From Choanephora cucurbitarum (Eukaryota > Mucoromycota > Mucoromycetes > Mucorales > Choanephoraceae), in the NCBI GenBank assembly GCA_025331435.1, contig JAIWNI010000091.1, forward strand, positions 1-64,000: 64,000 nucleotides of DNA. Reading direction: 5' to 3'. Of this stretch, positions 21,463 through 33,200 are shown one piece after another. Under the pieces are notes generated by a model that worked only from the letters and a program-made list of their open reading frames with translations, was not told the origin of the DNA and did no database searches. The first letter of the stretch is position 1. The number at the start of each line of letters is the position of its first letter. The position numbers were made by a program, and so were the translations under genes.

Positions 21463-24400
21463 CAAGATCGTATATTTTTTGTATCTGAGATAATTAGAAA
21501 TGCTGTTTATTTTTCTTCTTTTAAAGAATTTTACTTGAGAATAATCCTAGTATGATACAGAAAGAAAGAAAAAAAAAGATGATATTGATAGATGTATTTA
21601 CAGAATCAAAAAGAGAGAGAGAGAAAAGAAAGGAGAAAATTGGATTTTCTCTATTTTTCTATTAAACAATTCATTTTCAGTCTCAGACAATGAGTGTGGA
21701 TAGATGAATACAATGATCTTCTTTATGTGTTATCAGATTTTTTCTTTCTTGCTCTTTAAAAATACTTCTTTTACGCGCCATAAACAATTAGACTACATAT
21801 AAGCAATACTATACCATAGCGATTGTATCATGTATTGTTCTCTTAAAAAAGTAGATCTCAAAAATAATAAAATAAGTAATAGCATGCTTTAGAACGGGAG
21901 TAACTTATTGTTCATTTTACCGCCCTTCCGGCTCATTTCATTAACCTTAAAACTAAGGCGATACGATGAAGACAACCAGTACTGTTTTTATCTCTATGCA
22001 CTAAGAGCTGATTCCAGCTGTAAACATGCTACCTTGGAAGAAAGAAAGTTGTCAAGTACGAGACATTAAGCTTCTGAAACAATTATCATAGCCCTCGAAA
22101 TTGTAACACAAATAAAAACCAGGGACAATGTTTCTAAATAAAGAGAAAAAGGCTATTTATTATAGAATAAGTTTGCTATCCCTTTTTCTTTATCTCTCCT
22201 CTTAACAAGGTACAAAGAAAGAGAGTGATACTTATGGGTAACAGTCCATAGGGCATGATAGGGGATAGAGAAAGGTAAGAATGAATAGAGAAAGAGAAGA
22301 AAAATTTGCAGTAAGAGATTTTTGATGTTGTCCCTTGAGGAGAAGAGGGGAAAAGATGCTAGAGAATCGTAATCCAGAACACTATGAATATAGAAGAAGA
22401 GGAGAAGAGATACAGAATGAGATGTGGCAGGCTAAAGCATTTCATTTTCAATTTCAAGTTAATGGTCAGCTACTTTAAAATACAAAATGTTGTAAGATTT
22501 CGAAAGACACGAAACTGTACAATTGCTTGACTGGTCTCTTTCTTTCGCTGATGATTGGATATGATACACAGACAAAGAGAAAACACCAATTAACGAGGGA
22601 AAACAATTCTTCTTCTACAGATCCTGGCTGCTTGAATAAACTACAAACTAGCACCAATTATCAACATGAAAAGAAAATGTAGAGCATTCAGACTTATGCT
22701 TTACTTTTACTCTCTCTCTTGAACTTGATTATTACTTGTTTTTTTCATGTCAGAGTTGTCAAGCCAGACTGACGATTTTCACCTCACTTCTCAGACCCAC
22801 TCAATACTCAATTTCCTAATATCTAGGTGTAGTGGCCTAACAGTAGAGTGTCTTTTTCTTCTTTACTTAGATTAATCCATGAACGGATAGAAGTCAAAAA
22901 AGTTGACCTGATTATTCAAGGGATTTCCAAAGTTATCAGGACATAACAAACTCTATCAGAGCATCTCTTTCGGTGATACACTAGGGCGTGATTGGAATCT
23001 TGTTAGAGTTGTGTCCATCAATAGTTTTTCCTCATCCCATTTTGATTTTCTTGCATTGTGTTAATTCGATTTTAGTCAGATTAAGGCCCTTATATCATTC
23101 GGACTATGCCCAAAAAAAACCTCTTGAACTTTTTGAAAATGGTAGTTGTAGTCCCTGCTCAGCTTTTGTTAGTAAGATGGCCTACATGACAGTAGATTTA
23201 CTCTCAAAAAAAGAAAAATTAGCTAATTTGGATAGTTAATGATAAACAACACTACCGTTGAGTACATTACGCATGTTTGGATATGTTGATATCGGAAAAC
23301 TCGGAATCATTTGATCTCCCTAAGCTACTGCGATAGTGTTCTACATGCTTTTAGGGCTAGATTACGCTTAAACTCTCGCAAGAGGACAGCCTTTTGTTAT
23401 TCTTTTCGGAAGTATCCGAGGGTGATGTTATGCAGCTAAATGGTTTCTAGTGCTGTTTATTTTGAAAAGCTAAAAAAAAGTAAGCAAAAACTCTCGTCTT
23501 TGCTTTTTTGCCTGGTTGCAAATATACAGAACTGATCGTTCTTTATAGCGCCATCCATTCAGCCAAAGAAGGCAAATGCCTTACCCAAGAATCTAGAGCA
23601 ATCGTAGGCCTTTTTCGAGGTTGACTTCTTTTTCAAAAGTTTCTTTTGACAAAAAGAATAAGAAAGGACGAAATGACTTTTCTAACTTCCGTTTTCATAA
23701 ACTTGTGCGATCATGTTGGACAAAGTTTCCTGTAGTTTTTTCATTTATTTCTTTATTTCTCATTGAAACTTCCTAATGTATTCGTAGTTTATGAAATAGA
23801 TAGAATGGTCTGATTAGGTCAAAGATTGATTACTGTACTTCATTTACCATGATCATCCGCTGATTTGAAAAAATCAAGCTGATTGATCTATTCTTTAGCT
23901 TTAATCTTTTGCATACAAACTTTCTTGTCACAAGACTAAAGCTCGATATACTCATCAGCTCATTCAGAGCTGACTGAAATTGCAATCTTTTTTAATCAAA
24001 GTTTGAGCATTTGAAATGCTAATATTAAAATGGCAAGTAAAGTGATTGATGAAAAAGACCGTAAACTCGTTTTAGTCTTTCTTTAATCCCTGTTTATTCT
24101 CTAGACAAAAGTACCCATGGTTGCCTTCAACACTTCAATAATCATGTTTTTTTGTGGACAAAATCAAGCGTCTAAAGTGTTTTCATGGAAGTGATTATAA
24201 ATCAATCATTAATTTCTATTCATAGCTCAAGTCATGTCAGTTTTCGCAGATAGGAGATATTTCGAATCAATTTGCAAACTTTAGATGTGAAGCTAGGTAA
24301 GCCAGATAAAACCTTGAACGGTCTGAAAGTAATGTACAGTATGTTAGGTAAAGGTAAACAAAATGGCTACTTGATTGTTTTCTAAAAGAAAACAAAGAAA

Positions 24401-25057
24401 TTATTGACAAGTTTCAGGGAGTCATTTGTGGAAATAAGAACACTTTAGTTTTGCAAGTCGCCTTACCGTTGATAACAAAAAAAAATCAGTACTTTGTTTT
24501 CCTTATACAACATAAACACATCTGGTCTGTTCAATCTAAGTTATTTTATGTTAATCAAACGAACTCAAGTCTTTTAATAGAAGGAACAAAGTAAGAACTT
24601 AAATGATTGCTAAAATAACAATGCATACATTGTCTATCGAAGCATTACTCTGAGAGATTGGCGTAGCGCTTAGCAACAGCAACAGCTTCATATGCTCACT
24701 GACGTTCCTGAGTTTATTTCAAAACTATGGTGGATTAGGCATCAGGTACATGTTAAGTTTGCACTGTAAATAGGGTTGCTGCAGCGTCCCATATGCACGA
24801 CTAAACAGGGGAAGTTTATCTGAAGATACGGTAATTGATATAACCTACAAGGCCAACATTCATCAGACGAAATCGCTTAGAATTTTCAGATAATAAGCTA
24901 TCCAGTTCTTTTCGTGTTCCCCTTTTTTTTTAATATAAATTGCAGTTGAACTGCTAAAAAATAGAGTGTTACTCAAACTTTTGAATACGGGGCTTAAACT
25001 TGTGTTTGAATTAGACTTAAGTAGAAGGCTTCTTTTTTTTCTCGCGTTTTCTAAACA
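21463..25057. other. 3.6-kb stretch without a recognisable gene
   Basis: No frame with family resemblance is seen on either strand. There is an AG-rich microsatellite-like tract at about 21560-21640 upstream of the kelch gene. A purine-rich piece at 22320-22450 has a 40-codon frame (MLENRNPEHYEYRRRGEEIQ...) that is too short to call. An 83-codon frame at 22988-23239 has no recognisable domain. Likely regulatory, non-coding RNA or degraded repeat sequence. Confidence 0.4.
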
Positions 25058-25812
25058 ATGTCTGAAGAACCCATCGATCAATTGTCACCTGCTGACCGTG
25101 CCGCTAAGGAAGAACAAGAAAGACTTCAAAAGAAGAAAGAAGAAGAAGAGCAAGCACAGTTACCTTACACGTAAGTATAGCATTCTTTGATTGAAGGCAT
25201 CAATCGTTAATGTAAAACACAATAGCTGGAAGCAAACCCTTCAAGATGTTGATATCTCTATTCCAGTTCCCAAAGGAACGCGCGCTCGTGATCTTGAGAT
25301 CGTCATCAAAAAGACACAATTCAAAGTAGCCTTGAAAGGCAAAGAATCTATTGTTGAAGTAAAATTCTCTTCTATTAAATGCTTGTATGGATAAGTAACC
25401 TATCTCTTTTCTGATAGGGTGAACTTTGTCAAGCTGTTAAAGTAGATGACAGTACATGGACAGTAGAAGATCAAAAAGAAGTTTTGGTTCACTTAGAAAA
25501 AGTCAATCAGATGCAATGGTGGGAGAACGTTGTCAAAGGAGCACCAAAAATCAATACCCAAAAGATTCAACCTGAAAATTCTCAATTAAGCGACTTGGAT
25601 GGCGAGACAAGAGCTATGGTTGAAAAGATGATGGTAAGTTGGATGAATAAAAATCCAAGTCTCTTTTTCTAACTACTTTCAAGTTTGACCAACGTCAAAA
25701 GGCAATGGGAAAGCCTGATAGCGATACATTAAAAAAAGAAGAGATGTTTGCTAAATTTAAACAGCAACATCCTGAAATGGATTTCAGCAATGCCAAGTTT
25801 TCCACTGAATAA
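25058..25812 (+). CDS. nudC: NudC nuclear movement protein
   Basis: NudC is a CS-domain co-chaperone that supports dynein/LIS1 function and nuclear migration. Four exons give a charged N-terminal coil ([20 protein letters not shown]), then the p23/CS core: [55 protein letters not shown] and [18 protein letters not shown]. The conserved end follows ([20 protein letters not shown], then [19 protein letters not shown]). Introns fall at YT/WKQ, VE/GEL and MM/FDQ and all keep frame. The size matches filamentous-fungal NudC, which lacks the long metazoan N-terminus. The stop is 108 bp from that of the convergent paraoxonase-like gene. Confidence 0.93.
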
Positions 25813-25920
25813 AAAAAAGAGTAGATTGAAAAAAGAAAATGTAGGGAAATGTTTAATTAAGTACGATAGATACAAAATGAAAAGGAAGGAGAGAGGGATG
25901 GGACAAAGTATACATGCTTT

Positions 25921-27306
25921 TTAAATATCACAAATAAGAACACCTTCTTCATAAAGGCCAGAGACAACTAATTTTGAATGCGTCAAATCAAGAGCACCTG
26001 TGGTGGAAGTAGCAAACAAACCACCATCGTCTTGCATCAAAGTCTTAGTCTCGCCAGAAACAACATCCCAGATGTCAACTTGAGAGGGAGGCTTTGGTGT
26101 TTCTTGAGTATAGTCAGAGCCAACATAGTTGACAAGTTGAAGGGCCTTAGGGTGACCAGCAACCACAAGAAGTTGTTTCTCTACATTATAATGGAGATTG
26201 TCTACAGCCATGTTGTATTTAGCCTCACTAATAAAATCAAGATGAACATGAGGCAAGCCCTTTTCATCTACAGTAGTAACAATCTTATACTGTTTAGTGG
26301 ATCGCTTGAAAGTTTCAGCGATAAACAAGACATCATCAGTGCCAGCAAGACCGTTGGCAAATGAGAGACCATGAACACCCTTTTCGACTTGGCCTGTACG
26401 AGCATTATAAAAGCCTACGCTACTCAAGAAGAAGAAATAGTTTTCAATTTTGTTCAGGTAAACATTGTTGAAATAGTGATCGCGTGAAAAGAAGAAAGAA
26501 GGTGTACCATCATCAGCTCTGAATCGAACGTCACTGATAATATGGATTGAATTGGGGTTGTAAATCTCGGGATGTCTTATAGTACGTTTGTGAACAAGGT
26601 GAATGCTGTTGTCATCCACACTGAAGAATTCAATGGAAGGACTGCTACTAAAATGAGGACGGTTGACAGTTACCAAAGTCTTTTCGCCTGTAACGGGGTG
26701 AATATCCAAATTGATACCAAGTGTATGATAGTCAGACATAAAATTGCTTTGTTGAGCATCTACAGTAAACTTGTCAATTACTGCAGGTGTCTAGAAAGCT
26801 ACTTATAAGTAAAAGAAAGTATCCTATGGAATAATCTTTAACTCACACTAGCATAATCAATTCTCCAAAGACCACTACTAACATCACGTTCTCCAGGAAG
26901 TAGCTTGCTGAAACCCATAACTACGTTTCTCTTTGCACGAGCAGGATCGCAGGCGACATAAGCAATACCAGTGTCATTCGATAAAATAAAGTCTTCGCAG
27001 TGATTAAAATCTTTAGGACCTATAAATGTAGGTTGAACTACATTAAAAATTCTGTCTGCTCGCCTCTCATAATTGCCTACCCGCTACTTTGGCACATTCT
27101 TCAACGTTGAAATCCTTAACTTCATTGAATAAACCACTGAAAGGAATAAACATGTCTGCAAAACGAAATAAAAGGTGAATCAGGGAATATAGAAAGAAGA
27201 TAGACTAATATTTACATAGAAATGAAGTGAAATACGCAAGAGGTATTAAAAAACCCCAACTTCTAAAGTAGAACCAAGATCCCTTGAAAGGCGAACCACC
27301 AGCCAT
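25921..27306 (-). CDS. paraoxonase/arylesterase-like six-bladed propeller protein, membrane-anchored
   Basis: Paraoxonase-type calcium-dependent lactonases/arylesterases form a six-bladed propeller. The start at 27304-27306 gives MAGGSPFKGSWFYFRSWGFL, with an uncleaved signal-anchor-like hydrophobic segment, as in PON enzymes. It continues with KDFNVEECAKVAGPKDFNHC and EDFILSNDTGIAYVACDPAR, LGINLDIHP, SIEFFSVDDNSIHLVHKRTI, FFFSRDHYFNN, GLSFANGLAG, VDNLHYNVEKQLLVVAGHPK and an end with GLYEEGVLICDI. The DHYF, FANG and DN segments are the usual family landmarks. At least four exons are joined. Substrate and cell role are unknown. Confidence 0.75.
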
Positions 27307-28719
27307 GGCAATGAAATAAAGAAGCTTTTTGGGAAACGAGATGACAACTTTTTTTTGGATTTTATTATTAAAAGTCATTTATCTGTGTAGTGCTCCGCGC
27401 TTGAAATCGATTCTGAATGACGTGACAGCAGCAACAGCCAATGAAAGCCAAGTATGTTTGGTACCTGATATTTAATTCATGCAAATTGATTTAGAATTTT
27501 CAGATTTGTACTTTTCACTTTGCAGAAAAGTTCATAAACCAAAGCGTTGGCTTAAGTAGTCAATCATCTTGTAAAGAAAAATCTTGATTGAACTATTCTA
27601 TCTGCGCAGTCTTTTTGAATGGCCTTCTTAGTAGCTTTAGTAGAGCTCTCGAAAAAGAAATGCTATTGTACTTGATTGGAAATGCGAAAAGGAACAAAGC
27701 TTATTTCGTCTGTTATTATATTGCTTCATACATTGTTGAAAGGGGTATTGAAGCTGTTTCTGCAGAACCATTAAAGCTTCGAAAAAAGAAAGGCTTCGTC
27801 TGCACCAAAAGAGTCTGAGTGGCTCTGAAAAATGAAAGAGGGAGTCAACAGCTCAAAAGGTGCATCATGTCTGTGATTTACTAATTCTTTAGAGATAAGC
27901 ATCTAGATGTTGGGATGTAAGCGTAATGCTTGTTGATTCTTTTAAGCCAATCGGCTCTGGATACAGTGATGAGACTAATGATTTTTTGACCGAAGAGATG
28001 TATATCTCGAACAAACGAATCTCCTTAAACAAGTATAAAGCCTCTTTTTCAACGGGCAATGATACAACCTTTTTTATCTAATCCAGCTTTCAATAGCGAT
28101 GGTTGAACAAAAATAAACATGATTGTCAGCAACAACAAGGATGCAGAGATTGCTTTTTGAGCGTCTATGGTTTTTAGACAAAAAAGAGTAGATTAAGCAT
28201 CATCAAATCAGTACAACTTACTTGAAATATATCATTCTGAGACGAATTTAGGAATTCTATGCTATACATCCTTAATTATGTTCTGTTTTTTTTTGCAGCT
28301 ACTTGCAAGTATTTTTGAATGTGTATACTTGGCTCCTTGTTTTGTAAGTACTTTTTTTTCTTCGTATCAAAGCTATAATTTTGACAGTCGTCTCATCAAT
28401 GCATTTCCCTTTATAACATTTATAACATTTACCTGCTGGAGATGGAGTTGAAAACAAAATGATATGGACCGGATCCAACAATCGTTGAAAGTATATCCAG
28501 ACACTTGTCTTATTGCTTTCAATCACCAAAAAAAAAGAGAGGAAAGGAAAGACAACCTCTGAATGGAAGCCTTTTTATAATAAATGGAATACTTCAGTTT
28601 GCTTTTGATCACTGAATGCCCTGAAAAGGCTTTTGTCTTACTCATTTCAAACACAAAATTCACTTGTTTTATTTTCACTTGATATAAATTCTCCAAAAAA
28701 AATAGACTAGCCTGTTGGC
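27307..28719. other. 1.4-kb stretch without a supported gene
   Basis: Short frames occur (27588-27818 on plus, 28299-28529 on minus, and a 51-codon frame near 27927), but none shows a domain, a splice continuation or codon use like the neighbours. Upstream region of the paraoxonase-like gene and downstream region of the NmrA-like gene. Confidence 0.4.
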
Positions 28720-29829
28720 TTAAACTCTTGGTTTGAAAGAGTTTGAATTTTCTGCAAAGTATTGTTTGATAGACTTTGGTTCTTTTCCTGTCATTAGATG
28801 TCTAATATCATCGATTGGAAAACTACCATATGTCTTGTTGACCCAATCGAAATAATCCAAGAAAGTTTGTATTTGAACATCTGCAATACGAATTAGAGTT
28901 AGAAGATAATACTCCACAAATCTACCATTATTACCGCTTGGAATATTCAGTATATTTTGGCGGTATGCACAGGTATCATCTAAATTATCATAGAATATCT
29001 TAGACTTCTCCCTTTTGATACGTTCGTCAAACCAAATATTATGGCTAAGATTTCTCAAATAGAAGGATGTGTCCATAGGCCGGATCAACCTGTATGCCAT
29101 CTTATTGTATTGTGTTGCATCAATGAGTATCTGAATTAAATCTTTGCTGGTTACCGGCTCAATTCCTGTAAGTGTATAGAGCTGCATAGAGTGTTTATCG
29201 TCTAGGTCAACAAGTGTAACATTTTGATCTTGTTTCTGAGTTAACAAAGAAGTTACTACATGACAAATATCAGAAATGTCCACAGGGCATATCCCAGTGT
29301 CATAAGCAAGAGGTAGCTCAAGAGTTCGCTTCGATTCGACCTGATAAGCCCAAAGATGAAAATACTGTTGAACCCAGTCTAGTCTGATGATAGTCCACTG
29401 AAAAGAATATTGTCTGTTAATTTGCTGTTGTTGAACAAGATATGTCTCAACACAACCATAATCGTGCAAAGCTATATGCTGCTCTGAACTTGCACCTATA
29501 TGAGACAAAAGCACAATAGATCGTACTCCACATCGAATAGCTGCTTGGCAAAGGTGTTGACAATGCTGAACTCGGTCTTTATGACCATTGACTATCAGAA
29601 TCATTTGCTCAACGTTCCGAAAAGCTTTAGAGAGATCGTTTGCATGCATATAGTCTACAGCACAAACATCAATCCCTTTTTTTGAAAAGTTTAAAACAGA
29701 AGAGGGAATAGCTGTGGCATCTGTTTTATAAATTAAAGCACGGATTTGGAGACGCAGCGAGTGAAATTGAGAAAGATGAGAAGTAATGCAATGGCCAAGA
29801 TATTCGTCTGCAGATGTGATAAGAAGCAT
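28720..29829 (-). CDS. NmrA-like / atypical SDR Rossmann-fold protein
   Basis: An intronless 369-residue frame starts at 29827-29829. It has the layout of NmrA/NmrA-like atypical short-chain dehydrogenases: an N-terminal beta strand (MLLITSADEYLGHCITSHL), a strand-turn (LRLQIRALIYK), VEQMILIVNGHKDR, a second-half strand IRCGVRSIVLLSHIGAS, and WTIIRLDWVQQYF, the place of the family W-T-I-x-R-P segment. The glycine motif that normally binds NAD(P) (TGATGxxG) is reduced to TSADEYLG, so cofactor binding is uncertain. The C-terminal third is Asp/Asn-rich with VTSKDLIQILIDATQYN. It may be a regulator and not an enzyme. Confidence 0.65.
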   Translation of the reverse strand: MLLITSADEYLGHCITSHLSQFHSLRLQIRALIYKTDATAIPSSVLNFSKKGIDVCAVDYMHANDLSKAFRNVEQMILIVNGHKDRVQHCQHLCQAAIRCGVRSIVLLSHIGASSEQHIALHDYGCVETYLVQQQQINRQYSFQWTIIRLDWVQQYFHLWAYQVESKRTLELPLAYDTGICPVDISDICHVVTSLLTQKQDQNVTLVDLDDKHSMQLYTLTGIEPVTSKDLIQILIDATQYNKMAYRLIRPMDTSFYLRNLSHNIWFDERIKREKSKIFYDNLDDTCAYRQNILNIPSGNNGRFVEYYLLTLIRIADVQIQTFLDYFDWVNKTYGSFPIDDIRHLMTGKEPKSIKQYFAENSNSFKPRV

Positions 29830-30202
29830 ATTTGATGATTGAAAAAAAACAAACTTTTAACTTATAAATGCTTTTATATGATGTTGGCGCTATGCTTAGA
29901 AAAAAACGACTCTTTTTTAGAAGAAGAATATATCTTTTTATAAGCTATCAAAATGATGACAATGTTGAATACATGATATTCGTCTCCTTTTTATGTTTTC
30001 TCTATCTTCCAAGGTATGTAAACTGTATACAAAAAGAAAATTTATCTTACAATCTTGAATCAAACAGCTTTTATTCGTTCTGTTTTATAGCTATTTGTCA
30101 ATAAATTTCACTCTATCGAACACGTAGAGTTGTATTTAAGATTATTTTGTGTTTGCGTACTTTAGCAGTTTAAGTGAAAAGCTTCTAAAAATATTACATT
30201 TA
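29830..30202. other. intergenic, 5' of the NmrA-like gene and 3' of FKS
   Basis: AT-rich sequence with a small plus-strand frame (29868-30104) of no recognisable content. It should contain the NmrA-like promoter and the FKS polyadenylation region. Confidence 0.5.
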
Positions 30203-33200
30203 TTAAAAGTATTTTGTAATCAATGCATATATTGTTGGTAAATAATGTTCTAATTTGAAAGGTACGATAATTAAAGCAACAAACCATGCTAAAATAAGAA
30301 CAAACAATGGTCCATACATGTATGAGATTTTCCTTCGACGCTTTCTTTCTTTGGTGGGCAATACCGAAGGGCGGATTTGTTTTGAAGGTCTTAACCAAAA
30401 TAAAATCATTGAGTGCATTCGATCTATTGATGGGATAAGCGTAAAGGGAAATAAAACAAACAAGATCAAATGTCCCAAAAAGAAATCTGTAGTGAATATC
30501 GACATCTCTACAATCTTACAAATGTATTCTCTAGCGGCAAGATTAGATACCTAAGATTGGGTCGAAATCACAAAGAGCAAAAGCGTAAGAAAATTATACA
30601 CAATACAAGGACAAGTAATGATTAACTTACATGGCTTTTTATCCATTTGCCAGACCACCAAGCTCGGTTAGTTGCGTCATGATGTAGTTCTCGGGTAAGA
30701 AATATACCAACAAAAGTCTTAAAAATGAACCGTTGAGTTGCAAACACAGAAAGCAAGGCGAGTGTTGTTGAGCGTATCTCAAATTTTTCTACAATCCATA
30801 ATACTTCGGCACAAGCAGTAAATCCAATTATAGATAAAGCATGAGCCAAAATAGACATGTAAAACCCAGTTCTTCTAAAATAACAGAACATAATAGACAA
30901 TATATGAACTGCAATTAGCATGACAGCATTAAATACGATGGGGACAACTGCAACCAGCAATACTCGTCCCAAGGCTCCTAGAGGTCCCAAAGATGTGTTG
31001 AATGGATTTAGAAGTATCCCATACACATTGACTTGTTCTCTACTTTTGAAAAAAGTATAACATGCAATACAAAGAGCAGCTTGCAAGAAGGGCATCATAA
31101 TCTCTGCAAAAAAAATACTGGATAGTCTAGCACGTGGTACAGCCACAATTGGTTTGCCTTCTAATAGTGTAGAATTATGTCTTGCTTTTCTCTTGTTTCC
31201 TGTCACCTGTGTACGTATCTGGCGACAAAACGAAATCCATGAGTGCTCATATGAACGCGTCGAGTTGCCTCTAGAAAGCCAGCCCAAGAACTCTCGATAG
31301 TCATTGATAAATTCAATCAGCACAAATTGATGTGGATTGAACACAAAAGGAGAAATCAACAGTGATGCAACTGTAGCCCAAAAATAGATGAGATGTGGAA
31401 TCCAAAGAGCTACTGAAACAAAGAACAACATAAACATAGTACGTGCACCAAAATAGATACTTGGATGCGCAAATCGTGAATAGAGAACCGAGAAGGGTAG
31501 ACGAGAAGTTGCAAAACCGCGACCAGTAGCAATGTAACGCGCACCGCCAAAACTCAAATTTGACAAGACAGAATTGGCATAGATTTGTGTGACAAACACT
31601 TCAAACAAAGGAGACAATGACAGGAATTGCTTGATCAAGCGCCAAGTAGAACGTAACGCTCCCTTTTCCGTTAGCTCTTGCAAAAACAAAGGCAAGAATG
31701 CAATAAAGAATACCATAAAGATAGACAAAATACATCTTTCCAACCAATCATAAACAGGTCTGACATCAAAACAGTTGTCACCTTTACAGTGAGGGAGTCC
31801 TGCTGCCATCGTACCCACCAGTGTCATGCAGAACAAGAATAGTTGAACAGCAAAAATAATCATGATGTTGTTCATGTGAAAGCCGGGGTGTGCATAATAA
31901 AAAGTCAAAAATCTGTCTAGAGGCAGTTGGGTGCCTAGATAGTAATATTCGCGAGACAATAGTTGTTCGCCCATTCCTGTTCCGATCTTGGTAGTGAAGT
32001 TAAGAATGGAACAAAAGCCAAGATCACGGCCTTTTCCGCACTGAAGGTATTCCGTGTGTTTAATTCGTCCACCTCTCAGCAAAGCGTTCATTCCTGCATA
32101 AATGTCTTCGTTCAAATGAAGACCTCTTTGAGCTTTACTGACACCTCCACGTGTAGTCATAAAAATAGCATTTAGGAAATCGGGATGACCATAATGAAGC
32201 CGGCCTCCTGTCTTTGCCATAATACGTTGTGTCAGAGTACCAAAGGTTTGTTCTTTTCCGGCTGCAACATCACCCAGCATGCCTACATTTTCTGAAAATA
32301 TATATTCTCTTGCTCCTACGATAGCAACTGGTGGTTTTTGTTTGAGAAGGGAGGGGTTGGACTCTTTCATTTCAAATGTGTTGTTTAAGGCATAAACTTG
32401 ATCAAGTGAAATTTGCTTTTCTTTTTGCTCAAATTCTCCAAAAATACTTCGTATCTTGAGACATTCTTCGAGATAATTGTCTTGGTTTGCATCTACTAGT
32501 TGAAGGTATTCTCCACGGTAAAAAATCAGTGCATGGTTTTGATTGTCAGACTTGCCATCACCAAGGATTGGATTTCCAGGTAATCTGACACGGTATTTTG
32601 GCTTCCGCTTGTTGTTAGGTAATAGCTCACATTGTCCATCGATGAGTACAGAATAGAAAACGGTCTGGCCTGTTTCTGCATCATGTTCTTCGTCTATGTA
32701 CGCAACTTGTAAATGAGGATATTCACTTAGCAAATATTCACAACTTTCGTTTTCTTCTTTGTTGAATTTTGCATAGCGTTGCATTGCCACCAAAAAGCGA
32801 AATTTCTGATGGGCTATAGCATCAAGCAGCTCTTCTGTATCTTTCTTTTTATCGGCAAACGCTTCTTCAAAAGTACCAATATCAGTTTCGTCATCAGTAA
32901 ATTCAACATCTGAGCTCGACGCTCTATTCAAATAAACTTGACTTCCTTCGGAGCGAGATAAATGTGGTGTCGTGAGTACATCATTCATATTAGGATTTTC
33001 GATACGATATAATATCTTGAGTGCTCTGGCATAATTCATAAATCCATTGACGGTACGATACAATGTCTGTGCACGAAGAGAGGCCCAGACTCGAGTTCTA
33101 AATGTGTATTCAGGGGCTGATGACTTGAAGCCAATACAATAGAAAGGCAAATCGTCCTTTTCAGAAGGCTTGGACGGGATATCATTTTCCTCCGCAATAA

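Noticed and set aside
22988..23239. 83-codon frame in the 21.5-25 kb desert
   Set aside because: No recognisable domain, no splice continuation, neighbouring sequence not coding-like.
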